Assembly (NCBI GenBank): GCA_030620125.1
Contig: JAUXFI010000033.1
Location: 1 to 12,783, forward strand
From: Anaerolineae bacterium
Lineage (GTDB): Bacteria; Chloroflexota; Anaerolineae; B4-G1
DNA: 12,783 nt
Direction of reading: 5' to 3'
Shown here: positions 1 through 6,311 of the stretch, piece after piece
Layout: each line of letters starts with the position of its first letter
Numbering within the stretch: position 1 is the first letter of the stretch
The notes under the pieces: model-generated
The model's input: the letters and a program-made list of their open reading frames with translations, nothing else
Told to the model about the DNA's origin: nothing
Database searches by the model: none
Program-made: the position numbers and the translations under genes

Positions 1-21
1 CAGAACCATAGGGCGAATTTA

Positions 22-176
22 CGTATCCTCTCAAAAAATTGGGGCAAGAATAATCTCAACGCTCCCAGCCCCCGTCTCGGGGGCAAATTCGCGGAGCAAA
101 CCTTGTCCGAGCCGCCCCCGGGGACGGGGGCTTTGAGCGAGAAAGTGCGATTGCCCCAAGATATTGAAAAGATACG
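22..176. repeat. Large imperfect inverted repeat (MITE-like or long hairpin)
   Basis: The two halves of this segment are imperfect reverse complements around a centre near base 99. Paired blocks, moving inwards, are CGTATC (22-27) with GATACG (171-176), TTGGGGCAA (39-47) with TTGCCCCAA (151-159), CGCTC (60-64) with GAGCG (135-139), AGCCCCCGTC (67-76) with GACGGGGGCT (123-132), and CGGGGGC (78-84) with GCCCCCG (114-120). The spacing is nearly perfectly symmetrical, shifting by one base. The arms are about 75 bp. No coding capacity is seen inside. It could be a miniature transposable element, a folded RNA or the remains of a bidirectional terminator of an upstream gene outside the window. There is no obvious target-site duplication. 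Confidence 0.7.
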
Positions 177-230
177 ATTTTGGGTCATTATACGAGGTTC
201 CGGTGGGCGTGCAAGTTGGGATGGGCGGGT

Positions 231-259
231 TTGCGCTGCCGGGCTGAACATGCTACAAT
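231..259 (+). promoter_or_regulatory. Sigma-70-type promoter for the SPFH-HUMPS-transpeptidase unit
   Basis: TTGCGC at 231-236 and TACAAT at 254-259 are separated by exactly 17 bp, and TGC directly before the -10 box gives an extended -10. The likely transcript would start near 266, about 40 bases before the ATG at 308. It is the best promoter match in the gene-free leader. Confidence 0.55.
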
Positions 260-307
260 ATCCCCATCGTCGGTAATCCTATCGCAAGCGCAACAAGGAG
301 GTAAATC

Positions 308-1093
308 ATGACTGAGTGGGTAGCTTTGAGCGGTTGTTTTCTTGTCGCCGGTCTCGTCATAGTCATCACGTTGCTCCTGTCGGCGGTCAAGATGCTGTAC
401 CAGTACGAAAGGGGTGTGGTCTTCACACTGGGCAAGTACGCTGGCACGCGCGAACCTGGCCTGACCTTTATCATCCCTTTTTACCAGACGATGCGCAAGG
501 TGGACATGCGCATCAAGACGGCCGACATCCCACGGCAGGAGGTGATGACTAAAGATAACATCCCCATGCTCGTCAACGCGGTGGTCTACTTCAAGGTCAT
601 CAGCCCGGAGGACGTGATCATAAAGATCCAGGACCACGTGTACGCGATCCGCCAGTACACACAGGCGGCGCTGCGAGACGTGATCGGTAACAGTGAGATG
701 GACTCCGTTCTCACCGAGCGGGAACGGATCGCCGAGAGCATCAAGGAGATCGTGGACACCGAGACGAACGGTTGGGGCGTGGACGTCGAGTCCACCAAGA
801 TACAGGAGGTCGAGCTGCCGGCCGAGATGAAGCGGGCTATGGCCAAGCAGGCGGAGGCGGAGCGGGAGCGGCGCGCGATGATCATCGCTTCTCAGGGTGA
901 GCTTACCGCCTCGGAGAATCTGCGGCAGGCAGCGGAGACTCTGTCGAGGAGCAAGGGGGCGCTGCACCTGCGCACGCTGCAGACGATCCGCGACATTGCC
1001 TCCGATCCTTCGGAAAAGATCGTCATCTTTGTACCCTCCGACCTGGGCCAAGCGCTTGGCTCCATCGTCGAGGGACAGAGACAGACGGGTTGA
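308..1093 (+). CDS. Slipin-type SPFH/band 7 membrane protein
   Basis: This 261-residue protein belongs to the stomatin/prohibitin-like SPFH family, which assembles into membrane-bound oligomers and organises membrane microdomains or regulates membrane proteases. A single hydrophobic segment at residues 7-30 anchors it. The SPFH domain follows at about 31-170, with the characteristic start YERGVVFTLGKY (33-44) and EPGLTFIIPF (49-58). A charged helical stretch typical of slipins (AMAKQAEAERERRA, 177-190) precedes a conserved tail with FVPSDL (241-246). Length fits the family. The start is supported by AGGAGG shortly before the ATG. It is probably the first gene of a unit with the HUMPS enzyme (9-bp gap). 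The NfeD-type partner often next to slipins is absent here. The exact physiological role cannot be told from the sequence. Confidence 0.9.
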   Translation: MTEWVALSGCFLVAGLVIVITLLLSAVKMLYQYERGVVFTLGKYAGTREPGLTFIIPFYQTMRKVDMRIKTADIPRQEVMTKDNIPMLVNAVVYFKVISPEDVIIKIQDHVYAIRQYTQAALRDVIGNSEMDSVLTERERIAESIKEIVDTETNGWGVDVESTKIQEVELPAEMKRAMAKQAEAERERRAMIIASQGELTASENLRQAAETLSRSKGALHLRTLQTIRDIASDPSEKIVIFVPSDLGQALGSIVEGQRQTG

Positions 1094-1102
1094 GCGGCCA
1101 CC

Positions 1103-1792
1103 ATGCTCGACCATAAGATCCGTTATCTGCAGATCGCCTTCAACTATGACGTAGGGCTCGTGAAGCGTGTCCTGCCCACCATCGTGCGCGATGTCCTGAG
1201 CCTGCCAAAGGGCAGCGAGCGTATCCTCATCGAGGCCGGGACGCCCTTCATCAAGCGGGAGGGCACGGGCGGTATCCGGATGATTCGCGCCCTCTGGCGC
1301 GGCCACCTCGTCGCCGACCTGAAGACGGTGGACGGGGCACTGGGGGAGGTGGACATGGTGCGGGCGGCCGGCGCGACGGCGGCGACCGTCATCGGCAGTT
1401 CGCCCCCCGAGGTGCTCGATCTCTTCATCGCCCGCTGCACCGAGTTGGGGATGGATTCGATGATTGACATGCTCGGCGTGGACGATCCTCTGAAGGTGGT
1501 CAGGCAGTTGAGGAGGCCGCCGGACGTGGTCGTGCTGCACCGTGGTCGGGACGAGGAGGGCACGCGCGGGAAGATGATCAAGTACAGGCACGTCAGCCGC
1601 GTGCGCTCCAAGTTTGACGTGCTGATCTCTGCCGCCGGGGGTGTGGACCTCAAGGAGGCGCGCAGCGCCATCTTTAATGGGGCCAACATCGTCGTGGTCA
1701 ACCTGGTGCGGCCGGGCGACCCCTGGGAGGGCATCCGCACCGACAGCGACGTGGGGGCGATGGCGCGGCAGTTCCTGGCGACGATTGAGTGA
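1103..1792 (+). CDS. HUMPS/OMP-decarboxylase-fold enzyme (hexulose-phosphate synthase / keto-gulonate-phosphate decarboxylase-like)
   Basis: This 229-residue protein has the (beta/alpha)8 pattern of the orotidine-5'-phosphate decarboxylase superfamily, HUMPS branch. The diagnostic D-x-K-x-x-D motif is DLKTVD at residues 72-77, with K74 the expected active-site lysine. IEAGTP (43-48) supplies the conserved glutamate E44, LHRGRD (145-150) the histidine/arginine pair expected in this branch, and AAGGV (177-181) lies in the phosphate-binding region. Family members either condense formaldehyde with ribulose 5-phosphate or decarboxylate 3-keto-L-gulonate 6-phosphate using Mg2+. The sequence alone does not decide between them. 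No hexulose-phosphate isomerase or ascorbate-utilisation gene is nearby. It lies 9 bp after the slipin gene with only a weak ribosome binding site, suggesting co-transcription and perhaps coupling. Confidence 0.85.
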   Translation: MLDHKIRYLQIAFNYDVGLVKRVLPTIVRDVLSLPKGSERILIEAGTPFIKREGTGGIRMIRALWRGHLVADLKTVDGALGEVDMVRAAGATAATVIGSSPPEVLDLFIARCTELGMDSMIDMLGVDDPLKVVRQLRRPPDVVVLHRGRDEEGTRGKMIKYRHVSRVRSKFDVLISAAGGVDLKEARSAIFNGANIVVVNLVRPGDPWEGIRTDSDVGAMARQFLATIE

Positions 1793-1809
1793 TTTGATTG
1801 AGTGATTTG
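1784..1809 (+). repeat. Perfect 13-bp tandem duplication at a gene junction
   Basis: ATTGAGTGATTTG occurs twice back to back (1784-1796 and 1797-1809). The first copy holds the last codons and the TGA stop of the HUMPS gene. The second copy lies at the upstream end of the L,D-transpeptidase reading frame and creates an in-frame TTG. It looks like a recent replication-slippage duplication. Confidence 0.9.
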
Positions 1810-1833
1810 GGTGTGCAGAGGAGCGCGAAAGAC

Positions 1834-3396
1834 GTGCCAAAGTGGCTGCGTCTGATGACAGCGGGCCTGGCAGCCCTGCTCGTCATCTGCGTGGTGGCAG
1901 GCGTGGTGATGCTTGCTCGCCATTCCGCCTACGCCGATCGCATCTACCCGGGGGTCTCCGTCCAGGACGTGGACGTGGGCGGGCTGACCGTGGAGGAAGC
2001 CACGGGCGCGTTGGCCGAGAGTCTGCCCGATCCTGCCGCTCAAGGGGTCGGGCTGCGGGCCGGGGAGCACTTTTGGCGACTGAGTTGGACCGACGTAGGG
2101 CAGGGATACGACTATGCCGGCACTGCGATGGCGGCCTACCAGGTCGCCCGTGAGGGGCCGTGGTACGAGCAGATTCCGGCGACCTGGCGACTCAGGCTGC
2201 GGGGTCATTCGGTAGAGCCGCTCGTCGTCCTGGCGGACTCGGCGCAGGTCGCGGCTGTGCTGGAAAGAGTGCTCCCTCTCATTGCCGTGCCACCGGTAGA
2301 CGCCCAGTTGCAGATCAGCGCGGAGGGTGTGGTGCCTCTTCCTGGTCAGCCTGGGACGGCGCTCGACGTGGAGACCAGCACCGCGCGGGTACTCCAGGCG
2401 CTGGCACTCCCTCCCGCTTCGGGTGGGGAGGTGGAGTTGGTGATGGCGACTGTGCCACCTCGCCTCTCTGAACCGGAGCCGGCCTATACGCTGGCCCGGT
2501 CGCTGCTGACGCAGCCTTTCACGCTCGTCGCCGACGACCCGTTGACAGACTATCACGCCGAGTTCGTGGCCCCGCCGGAACGGGTGGCGACCTGGCTGCG
2601 GGCGGTCCCTGAGTATGCGGCGGGCGATGCCCGTATGCTGCTGGAGGTGGACGAAGCAACGCTGCGGGCCTGGCTGCTCGAGATCGCGCCACAGTTGGGG
2701 CCAGAGCGATTGCTGGACGTGGCCGAGGTGTTGGCGCGCGCGGTGGCGGCGCTGACCGCCGGTGAGCACCGGGCTGAGGCGCACATTTGCCACCCTGAGA
2801 GCGTCTACGTGGTCCAGCCCGGCGACGCCTTCTTCGACATTGCCTACCATTTCGGTTTTCCCCAGTGGCGGCTGGAGGAGGCCAATCCCGACGTGGACCC
2901 GGAGGCGCTGGCCATCGGAATGGAGTTGGCCATCCCCTCAATTGACGTCCTCTTTCCCGAGCCGCTGGTGCCCGGCAAGCGCATCGAGATCAGCTTGCCG
3001 GAGCAGCGGCTGCGCGCCTACGAGAACGACCAGTTGGTCTTTGATCTCACCTGTTCCAGCGGGATGTCGAGCACGCCGACCATCGCCGGGCAGTTCCAGG
3101 TGCTTTTCAAGGAGCCCAGCGCTCATGCCTCACGCTGGGACCTGGAAATGCCGTACTATATGGCGATCTACCAGGAAGGGCCGGACTTTGCCAATGGCAT
3201 CCACGAGTTGCCGATCACAGCCGGCGGACGGAGGCTGTGGGCCGGGGTTCTCGGCTGGCCGGCCTCCTATGGCTGCATTATCCTCGACATCGGAGACGCG
3301 GAACGGCTCTACAACTGGGCCCCGGTGGGGACGTTGGTGCGCATCGCGGGCGTAGCGCCGGGGACGCCGGTCTACGAGGAGCCCGAGGAGCCGTAG
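1834..3396 (+). CDS. Membrane-anchored L,D-transpeptidase with LysM segment
   Basis: This is a cell-wall protein of about 520 residues predicted to cross-link peptidoglycan or attach proteins to it outside the membrane. Counting from GTG 1834, a hydrophobic anchor lies at about 8-28. A region resembling the VanW/peptidoglycan-binding_4 domain spans roughly 73-198, a LysM-like segment (VYVVQPGD...) about 324-369, and the YkuD catalytic domain about 383-504. Catalytic-site residues visible are H457 (NGIHE) and C481 in SYGC (478-481). The residue before Gly-Cys is Tyr instead of the more usual His, and the Arg/Asn after the Cys is replaced by Ile, as seen in divergent YkuD proteins. GTG 1834 is preferred because AGAGGAG lies about 10 bases upstream. 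The frame is open back to TTG 1798, with another GTG at 1813 having a weaker GAGTGA. It is probably the third gene of the slipin unit. No clear terminator follows it. Confidence 0.85.
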   Translation: MPKWLRLMTAGLAALLVICVVAGVVMLARHSAYADRIYPGVSVQDVDVGGLTVEEATGALAESLPDPAAQGVGLRAGEHFWRLSWTDVGQGYDYAGTAMAAYQVAREGPWYEQIPATWRLRLRGHSVEPLVVLADSAQVAAVLERVLPLIAVPPVDAQLQISAEGVVPLPGQPGTALDVETSTARVLQALALPPASGGEVELVMATVPPRLSEPEPAYTLARSLLTQPFTLVADDPLTDYHAEFVAPPERVATWLRAVPEYAAGDARMLLEVDEATLRAWLLEIAPQLGPERLLDVAEVLARAVAALTAGEHRAEAHICHPESVYVVQPGDAFFDIAYHFGFPQWRLEEANPDVDPEALAIGMELAIPSIDVLFPEPLVPGKRIEISLPEQRLRAYENDQLVFDLTCSSGMSSTPTIAGQFQVLFKEPSAHASRWDLEMPYYMAIYQEGPDFANGIHELPITAGGRRLWAGVLGWPASYGCIILDIGDAERLYNWAPVGTLVRIAGVAPGTPVYEEPEEP

Positions 3397-3453
3397 GTCA
3401 GAGGCGGCATTGGTGGGTTTCTGCTTTTGTGCGGAAGCATAGGTCACAATCAG

Positions 3454-3481
3454 TTGACAGTAGTAATGGGTAAGCTATAAT
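3454..3481 (+). promoter_or_regulatory. Consensus sigma-70 promoter for the toxin-antitoxin operon
   Basis: Both hexamers are perfect consensus: TTGACA at 3454-3459 and TATAAT at 3476-3481, separated by 16 bp. It is the strongest-looking promoter in the window. The transcript would begin near 3488, about 80 bases before the antitoxin ATG, inside or next to the palindrome at 3492-3520. Confidence 0.85.
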
Positions 3482-3491
3482 GCAAGCAGGG

Positions 3492-3520
3492 TCAGGTTTA
3501 ACCATGGTGTTACACCCTGA
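3492..3520. promoter_or_regulatory. Imperfect palindrome, candidate operator of the toxin-antitoxin operon
   Basis: TCAGG (3492-3496) and CCTGA (3516-3520) form outer half-sites of a 29-bp imperfect palindrome, with a second inner symmetry around CCATGG (3502-3507). It sits just after the -10 box, over the expected transcription start. That is where an antitoxin or toxin-antitoxin complex would bind for autorepression. The operator role is inferred from position and symmetry. Confidence 0.45.
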
Positions 3521-3568
3521 GATGAGTTGGGCGGCGGATAGCGTTTCTGTCTTGATGGGGGAAAGGCG

Positions 3569-3802
3569 ATGAACGAGGTAATGGCATTAAGCGAGGTGTT
3601 GACCTCTGTTCAATTCTTGACGGCAGGCGGACGGCGACTGGCCGTGCTGGACGCTGGCGAGTGGGAAGAACTCGTAGAGTGGCTGGAGGCTATAGAAGAC
3701 GTTCAGGTAGCGCGGATAGCTCTAGAACAACTAAGAGCAGCAGAAGGCGACCCAGAGGCGGCCGGCTGGCTCCACTGGGAGGACGTTCAGCATGAGTTAT
3801 GA
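3569..3802 (+). CDS. Phd/RelB-like antitoxin
   Basis: A 77-residue acidic protein. The N-terminal half (LSEVLTSVQFLTAGGRRLAV) matches the short beta/alpha start of Phd/YefM-type antitoxins. The middle part EWEELVEWLEAIEDVQVAR is the usual helix, and the C-terminal part (GDPEAAGWLHWEDVQHEL) is the toxin-wrapping tail style found in many Phd-like antitoxins of Cyanobacteria and Chloroflexota. Its role is to neutralise the RelE-like toxin encoded next and probably to repress its own promoter. A purine-rich GGGGGAAAGG precedes the ATG. Its 3' end overlaps the toxin gene by 11 bases, so the two are translationally coupled. Confidence 0.85.
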   Translation: MNEVMALSEVLTSVQFLTAGGRRLAVLDAGEWEELVEWLEAIEDVQVARIALEQLRAAEGDPEAAGWLHWEDVQHEL

Positions 3803-4094
3803 GGTCTGGATACCGCCAGATGTGTGGCGCGAGGTCAAGCGTCTCCCAGGCCACATACGCCAGCGAGTCAAACGGGCGATAAGTGGCCTGAAAAACGATC
3901 CGCGTCCGCCCCACAGCAAACGGTTGGAGTGGTCAGAAACTGACATCGAACTATGGCGGCTAAGGCTGGACCGTTGGCGCGTGGTCTACCTGGTTGACGA
4001 GGTCAACCAGTGGGTAAGTATCCTGACCGTGCGTAAGCGCCCCCCCTACGACTATGGTGACCTGGCTGATCTATTGATAAAGGTGGTGGGATAG
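3792..4094 (+). CDS. RelE/ParE-family toxin
   Basis: A 100-residue basic protein of the RelE/ParE superfamily. Members either cleave mRNA on the ribosome (RelE) or poison gyrase (ParE). Visible landmarks are the N-terminal strand-helix (YEVWIPPDVWREVKRLPGHI), a middle segment HSKRLEW, and the core strands LRLDRWRVVYLVD and WVSILTVRKRPPYDYGDL. The last stretch with RKRPPYDY fits the RelE-like branch commonly paired with such Phd antitoxins, so mRNA interferase activity is the more likely guess. GGGAGGA (3777-3783) inside the antitoxin gene is its ribosome binding site. The stop codon is two bases before the start of the downstream membrane-protein gene, so this pair heads a longer operon. Confidence 0.87.
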   Translation: MSYEVWIPPDVWREVKRLPGHIRQRVKRAISGLKNDPRPPHSKRLEWSETDIELWRLRLDRWRVVYLVDEVNQWVSILTVRKRPPYDYGDLADLLIKVVG

Positions 4095-4096
4095 TA

Positions 4097-5452
4097 GTGG
4101 GAGTACACAGCCAACCTGGTGTATCCTCCCCCCGTGTCCTCCTGGTCGCCATCATTGTCCTTTACGTCGCGATTGGCGTTCTCTACGCGGCCCTCACCCC
4201 CACCTGGCAGGTGCCTGACGAACCCGCCCACTACAACTATGTCCGCGCGTTGGCCGAGGGGCGGGGCTTTCCGGTCATGGAGGTCGGCGACTACGACCAG
4301 GCGTATCTGGAGCGCCTCACGGCGGAGCGTTTTCCCCCGGAACTCTCCATCGAACCGCTGGAGTACGAGGATCACCAACCGCCGCTCTACTATTTGTTGG
4401 CGACCCCGGTTTACCTGCTCTTTGGCGGCGCTGTGTTGCCGCTGCGGCTGTTGTCGGTGCTGTTCGGGGCTGGGTTGCTGCTGGTCGCTTTCGGGACGGT
4501 ACGGACGGTCTTCCCGGCGCGGCCCGAGTTGGCGTTGATGGCTGTCGCCTTTATCGCCTTCATCCCCCAGCACGTAGCGATGACCGCCGGGGTGGAGAAC
4601 GACGCGCTGGGGGAGCTGGTGGTGGGAGGCACGCTGTGGGCGCTGGTCGTCTACGCCGGCGGGGGGCACGAGCGCCCCTGGCCGGTCGGGTTGTTGTTGG
4701 CGGCGGTGTTGCTGACCAAGACGACGGCTTACTTTGTCGTGGGGGTGGCCGTGGTTGCTGTGCTGATCCGCTGGCGGCAGGAGCGCCGGACGTGGGGGTG
4801 GGCGGCGGGACAACTGGCCTGGGTGCTCGTTCCGGCGTTGCTGCTCTCTGCTCCCTGGTTCATTCGTAACGGGTTCACCTACGGTTGGCACGACCCGCTG
4901 GGCCTGGCACGGCACAACAAAGTTGTCGAAGGGCAGCCCCTTTCCTCCGCCTGGTTGGCGGATTATGGCTGGGGCGGGCTTTTGAGCCGTATGGTCCGCA
5001 CCACCTTTCAGAGTTTCTGGGGGCAATTCGGCTGGATGGGCGTGGTGCTCCCGGCTCGCATTTACCAGGCCCTGGCCCTGCTCTCCGCCCTGCTGATTGC
5101 CGGCTTTATCGTCTGGCTCCTCCAACACCTCCATCCTCCCCAATCTACAAGTCTACCAGTCTACCAATCCACCAACCCCCAAATCTCCTCACTTCTCCTC
5201 CTCTCTCTCTCCGCTCTCCTTACTCTTTTCTCCTTCCTGGGGTACAATCTGACCTTTGTCCAGCACCAGGGCCGCTATCTCTTCCCGGCTCTCCTCCCAA
5301 TCGGGGTGGCGGCGGCGCTGGGGCTGGGCGTGCTGGCGAGAGTCCTGCCACAGCGTTTGCGCCCCTGGGCGATAGCCGCCTTTTTCGCCGGGCTGGCGGC
5401 GCTGGACGTGTACTGTCTTTTCGGGTTCATCATCCCGCTTTTGACGAGGTGA
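4097..5452 (+). CDS. Multi-pass membrane glycosyltransferase-like protein (DUF2142/GT39-like)
   Basis: A 451-residue integral membrane protein with about ten hydrophobic segments and the GT-C glycosyltransferase style. Landmarks are PDEPAH (40-45) in the first extracytoplasmic loop with its acidic pair, EDHQPPLYY (91-99), the ENDALG segment (167-172) and QGRYLFPALLP (391-401). These fit the DUF2142 / dolichyl-phosphate-mannose-type families, which use lipid-linked sugars to glycosylate surface polymers or proteins. Substrate is unknown. The GTG start at 4097 is preceded by AGGTGGTGGGA overlapping the toxin end. The gene follows the toxin by two bases and precedes the thioesterase by three. 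Residues about 344-366 (HLHPPQSTSLPVYQSTN and following) are a low-complexity insertion encoded by almost G-free DNA between two membrane helices. Confidence 0.82.
   Translation: MGVHSQPGVSSPRVLLVAIIVLYVAIGVLYAALTPTWQVPDEPAHYNYVRALAEGRGFPVMEVGDYDQAYLERLTAERFPPELSIEPLEYEDHQPPLYYLLATPVYLLFGGAVLPLRLLSVLFGAGLLLVAFGTVRTVFPARPELALMAVAFIAFIPQHVAMTAGVENDALGELVVGGTLWALVVYAGGGHERPWPVGLLLAAVLLTKTTAYFVVGVAVVAVLIRWRQERRTWGWAAGQLAWVLVPALLLSAPWFIRNGFTYGWHDPLGLARHNKVVEGQPLSSAWLADYGWGGLLSRMVRTTFQSFWGQFGWMGVVLPARIYQALALLSALLIAGFIVWLLQHLHPPQSTSLPVYQSTNPQISSLLLLSLSALLTLFSFLGYNLTFVQHQGRYLFPALLPIGVAAALGLGVLARVLPQRLRPWAIAAFFAGLAALDVYCLFGFIIPLLTR
5119..5235 (+). repeat. Nearly G-free pyrimidine-rich low-complexity insertion inside the membrane-protein gene
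   Basis: About 117 bases on the plus strand contain only three G residues in a gene that is otherwise G-rich. The segment includes degenerate repeats of AGTCTACC / CTACCAAT / CCACCAAC followed by CT-rich tracts. It stays in frame and encodes the PPQSTSLPVYQSTNPQ linker and much of the following Leu/Ser-rich helix. It looks like an inserted or expanded low-complexity element. Confidence 0.8.
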
Positions 5453-5455
5453 CCA

Positions 5456-5860
5456 ATGAATGATCTCGCACCCGGATTGGTAGGCAAGGTAGAGGTGGTC
5501 GTGACCGAGGCGGATACGGCTGCTCGCTGGGGCAGCGGGCTGGTGCCCGTCTTTGGCACCCCTGCGCTGGTCGGGCTGATGAAGGGCGCGGCGGTGCAGG
5601 CGTTGGAGGGCCATCTCCCGCCGGGCCGGACCTCTGTGGGCGGGCGGATAGATGTCCGCCACCTGGCCCCCACGCCGGTGGGGATGCGCGTCCGTGCCCG
5701 CGCCGAACTGCTGGAGGTGGAGGGTCGCCGGTTGGTATTCCGCGTCGAGGCGTGGGACGAGACGGAGCAGATTGGGGAGGCCACCCACGAGCGGTTCGTC
5801 ATTGACGAGCAGCGGTTTGTCGCGAGTGCGGAGGCTAAAGCGCAGACGACATCGCTGTAG
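5456..5860 (+). CDS. Hotdog-fold thioesterase, fluoroacetyl-CoA thioesterase (FlK)-like
   Basis: A 134-residue protein of the FlK-like thioesterase family, which hydrolyses acyl-CoA thioesters. Family landmarks are PGLVGKVEVVVTEADTA (6-21), VFGTPALVGLM (32-42), TSVGGRIDVRHLAPTPVG (59-76) and the C-terminal strands VFRVEAWDE and ATHERFVID. In FlK the active site uses Thr42, Glu50 and His76. With the same spacing this protein has T35 and H69, but the glutamate position is K43 (codon AAG, 5582-5584). The gene starts three bases after the upstream stop with GAGGTGA as ribosome binding site, so it is translationally coupled to the membrane protein. The physiological substrate is unknown. The Glu-to-Lys change raises doubt about normal catalysis. 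Confidence 0.85.
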   Translation: MNDLAPGLVGKVEVVVTEADTAARWGSGLVPVFGTPALVGLMKGAAVQALEGHLPPGRTSVGGRIDVRHLAPTPVGMRVRARAELLEVEGRRLVFRVEAWDETEQIGEATHERFVIDEQRFVASAEAKAQTTSL

Positions 5861-5924
5861 ACTGGATACTGGCGATCTCCTGGGATCAGGGTAGGCCAAT
5901 CAAGTTTGAATGTGCAGGAATCGC

Positions 5925-5953
5925 TTGCGTAAGTGACCTGTTTACGGTATAAT
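5925..5953 (+). promoter_or_regulatory. Sigma-70-type promoter of the FmdB-family gene
   Basis: TTGCGT (5925-5930) and a perfect TATAAT (5948-5953) are 17 bp apart. The start would be near 5960, about 30 bases before the ATG at 5991. Confidence 0.8.
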
Positions 5954-5960
5954 ATACCGT
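5944..5960. promoter_or_regulatory. Palindrome covering the -10 box, candidate operator
   Basis: ACGGTAT (5944-5950) and ATACCGT (5954-5960) are perfect inverted repeats separated by AAT. The -10 hexamer lies entirely inside the palindrome, so a dimeric repressor bound here would block the promoter. No regulator gene is adjacent. The role is inferred from position. Confidence 0.5.
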
Positions 5961-5990
5961 TGGTAGAGCCAGGTGGGAGGTTGGTAGGAC

Positions 5991-6281
5991 ATGCCGTTGT
6001 ACGAATATCAGTGCGAGTCTTGCGGTGTGCGATTCGAACGCAGGCAGCACATGAGCGACGAGCCGGTGAATGTTTGCCCTGAATGTGGGGGCAAGGTGTA
6101 CCGCTTGATCCAGCCCGTGGGCATCATATTCAAAGGCTCGGGTTTTTACGTCACCGATAACCGCGCCAAGTCATCCACCGCGACGCCGAGCAGCACCAAG
6201 AAGACGGAGAAAAAGTCCGGGGAAAACGATTCCTCCGGCGATAGCAAGTCCTCCAGCGAGAGCAGCACAAAGAGCGAATAG
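5991..6281 (+). CDS. FmdB-family zinc-ribbon protein
   Basis: A 96-residue protein with the FmdB/CxxC regulatory-protein signature: MPLYEYQC at the start, cysteine pairs C8-x2-C11 and C29-x2-C32 forming a zinc ribbon, and the conserved continuation VYRLIQPVGIIFKGSGFYVTD (ends near 56). Residues 58-96 are a Ser/Lys/Glu-rich disordered tail, common in this family. The cellular role of the family is poorly defined; it was named from a putative regulator near formamidase genes. GGGAGG about 10 bases upstream supports the ATG. It is a single-gene unit with its own promoter and terminator. Confidence 0.9.
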   Translation: MPLYEYQCESCGVRFERRQHMSDEPVNVCPECGGKVYRLIQPVGIIFKGSGFYVTDNRAKSSTATPSSTKKTEKKSGENDSSGDSKSSSESSTKSE

Positions 6282-6311
6282 CTGATTGCGTGTACTTTGT
6301 GTACAGAGAAG

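Noticed and set aside
188..1840. Long minus-strand open frame of 550 codons
   Set aside because: It lies antisense to the well-supported slipin and HUMPS genes, encodes His/Arg/Asp-rich low-similarity sequence, and is a by-product of high GC codon use.
1144..2850. Minus-strand open frame of 568 codons
   Set aside because: Antisense to the HUMPS and L,D-transpeptidase genes; composition is typical of a shadow frame and no domain is recognisable.
3397..3453. Terminator after the L,D-transpeptidase gene
   Set aside because: The sequence has a short T-rich stretch but no convincing GC-rich stem before it.
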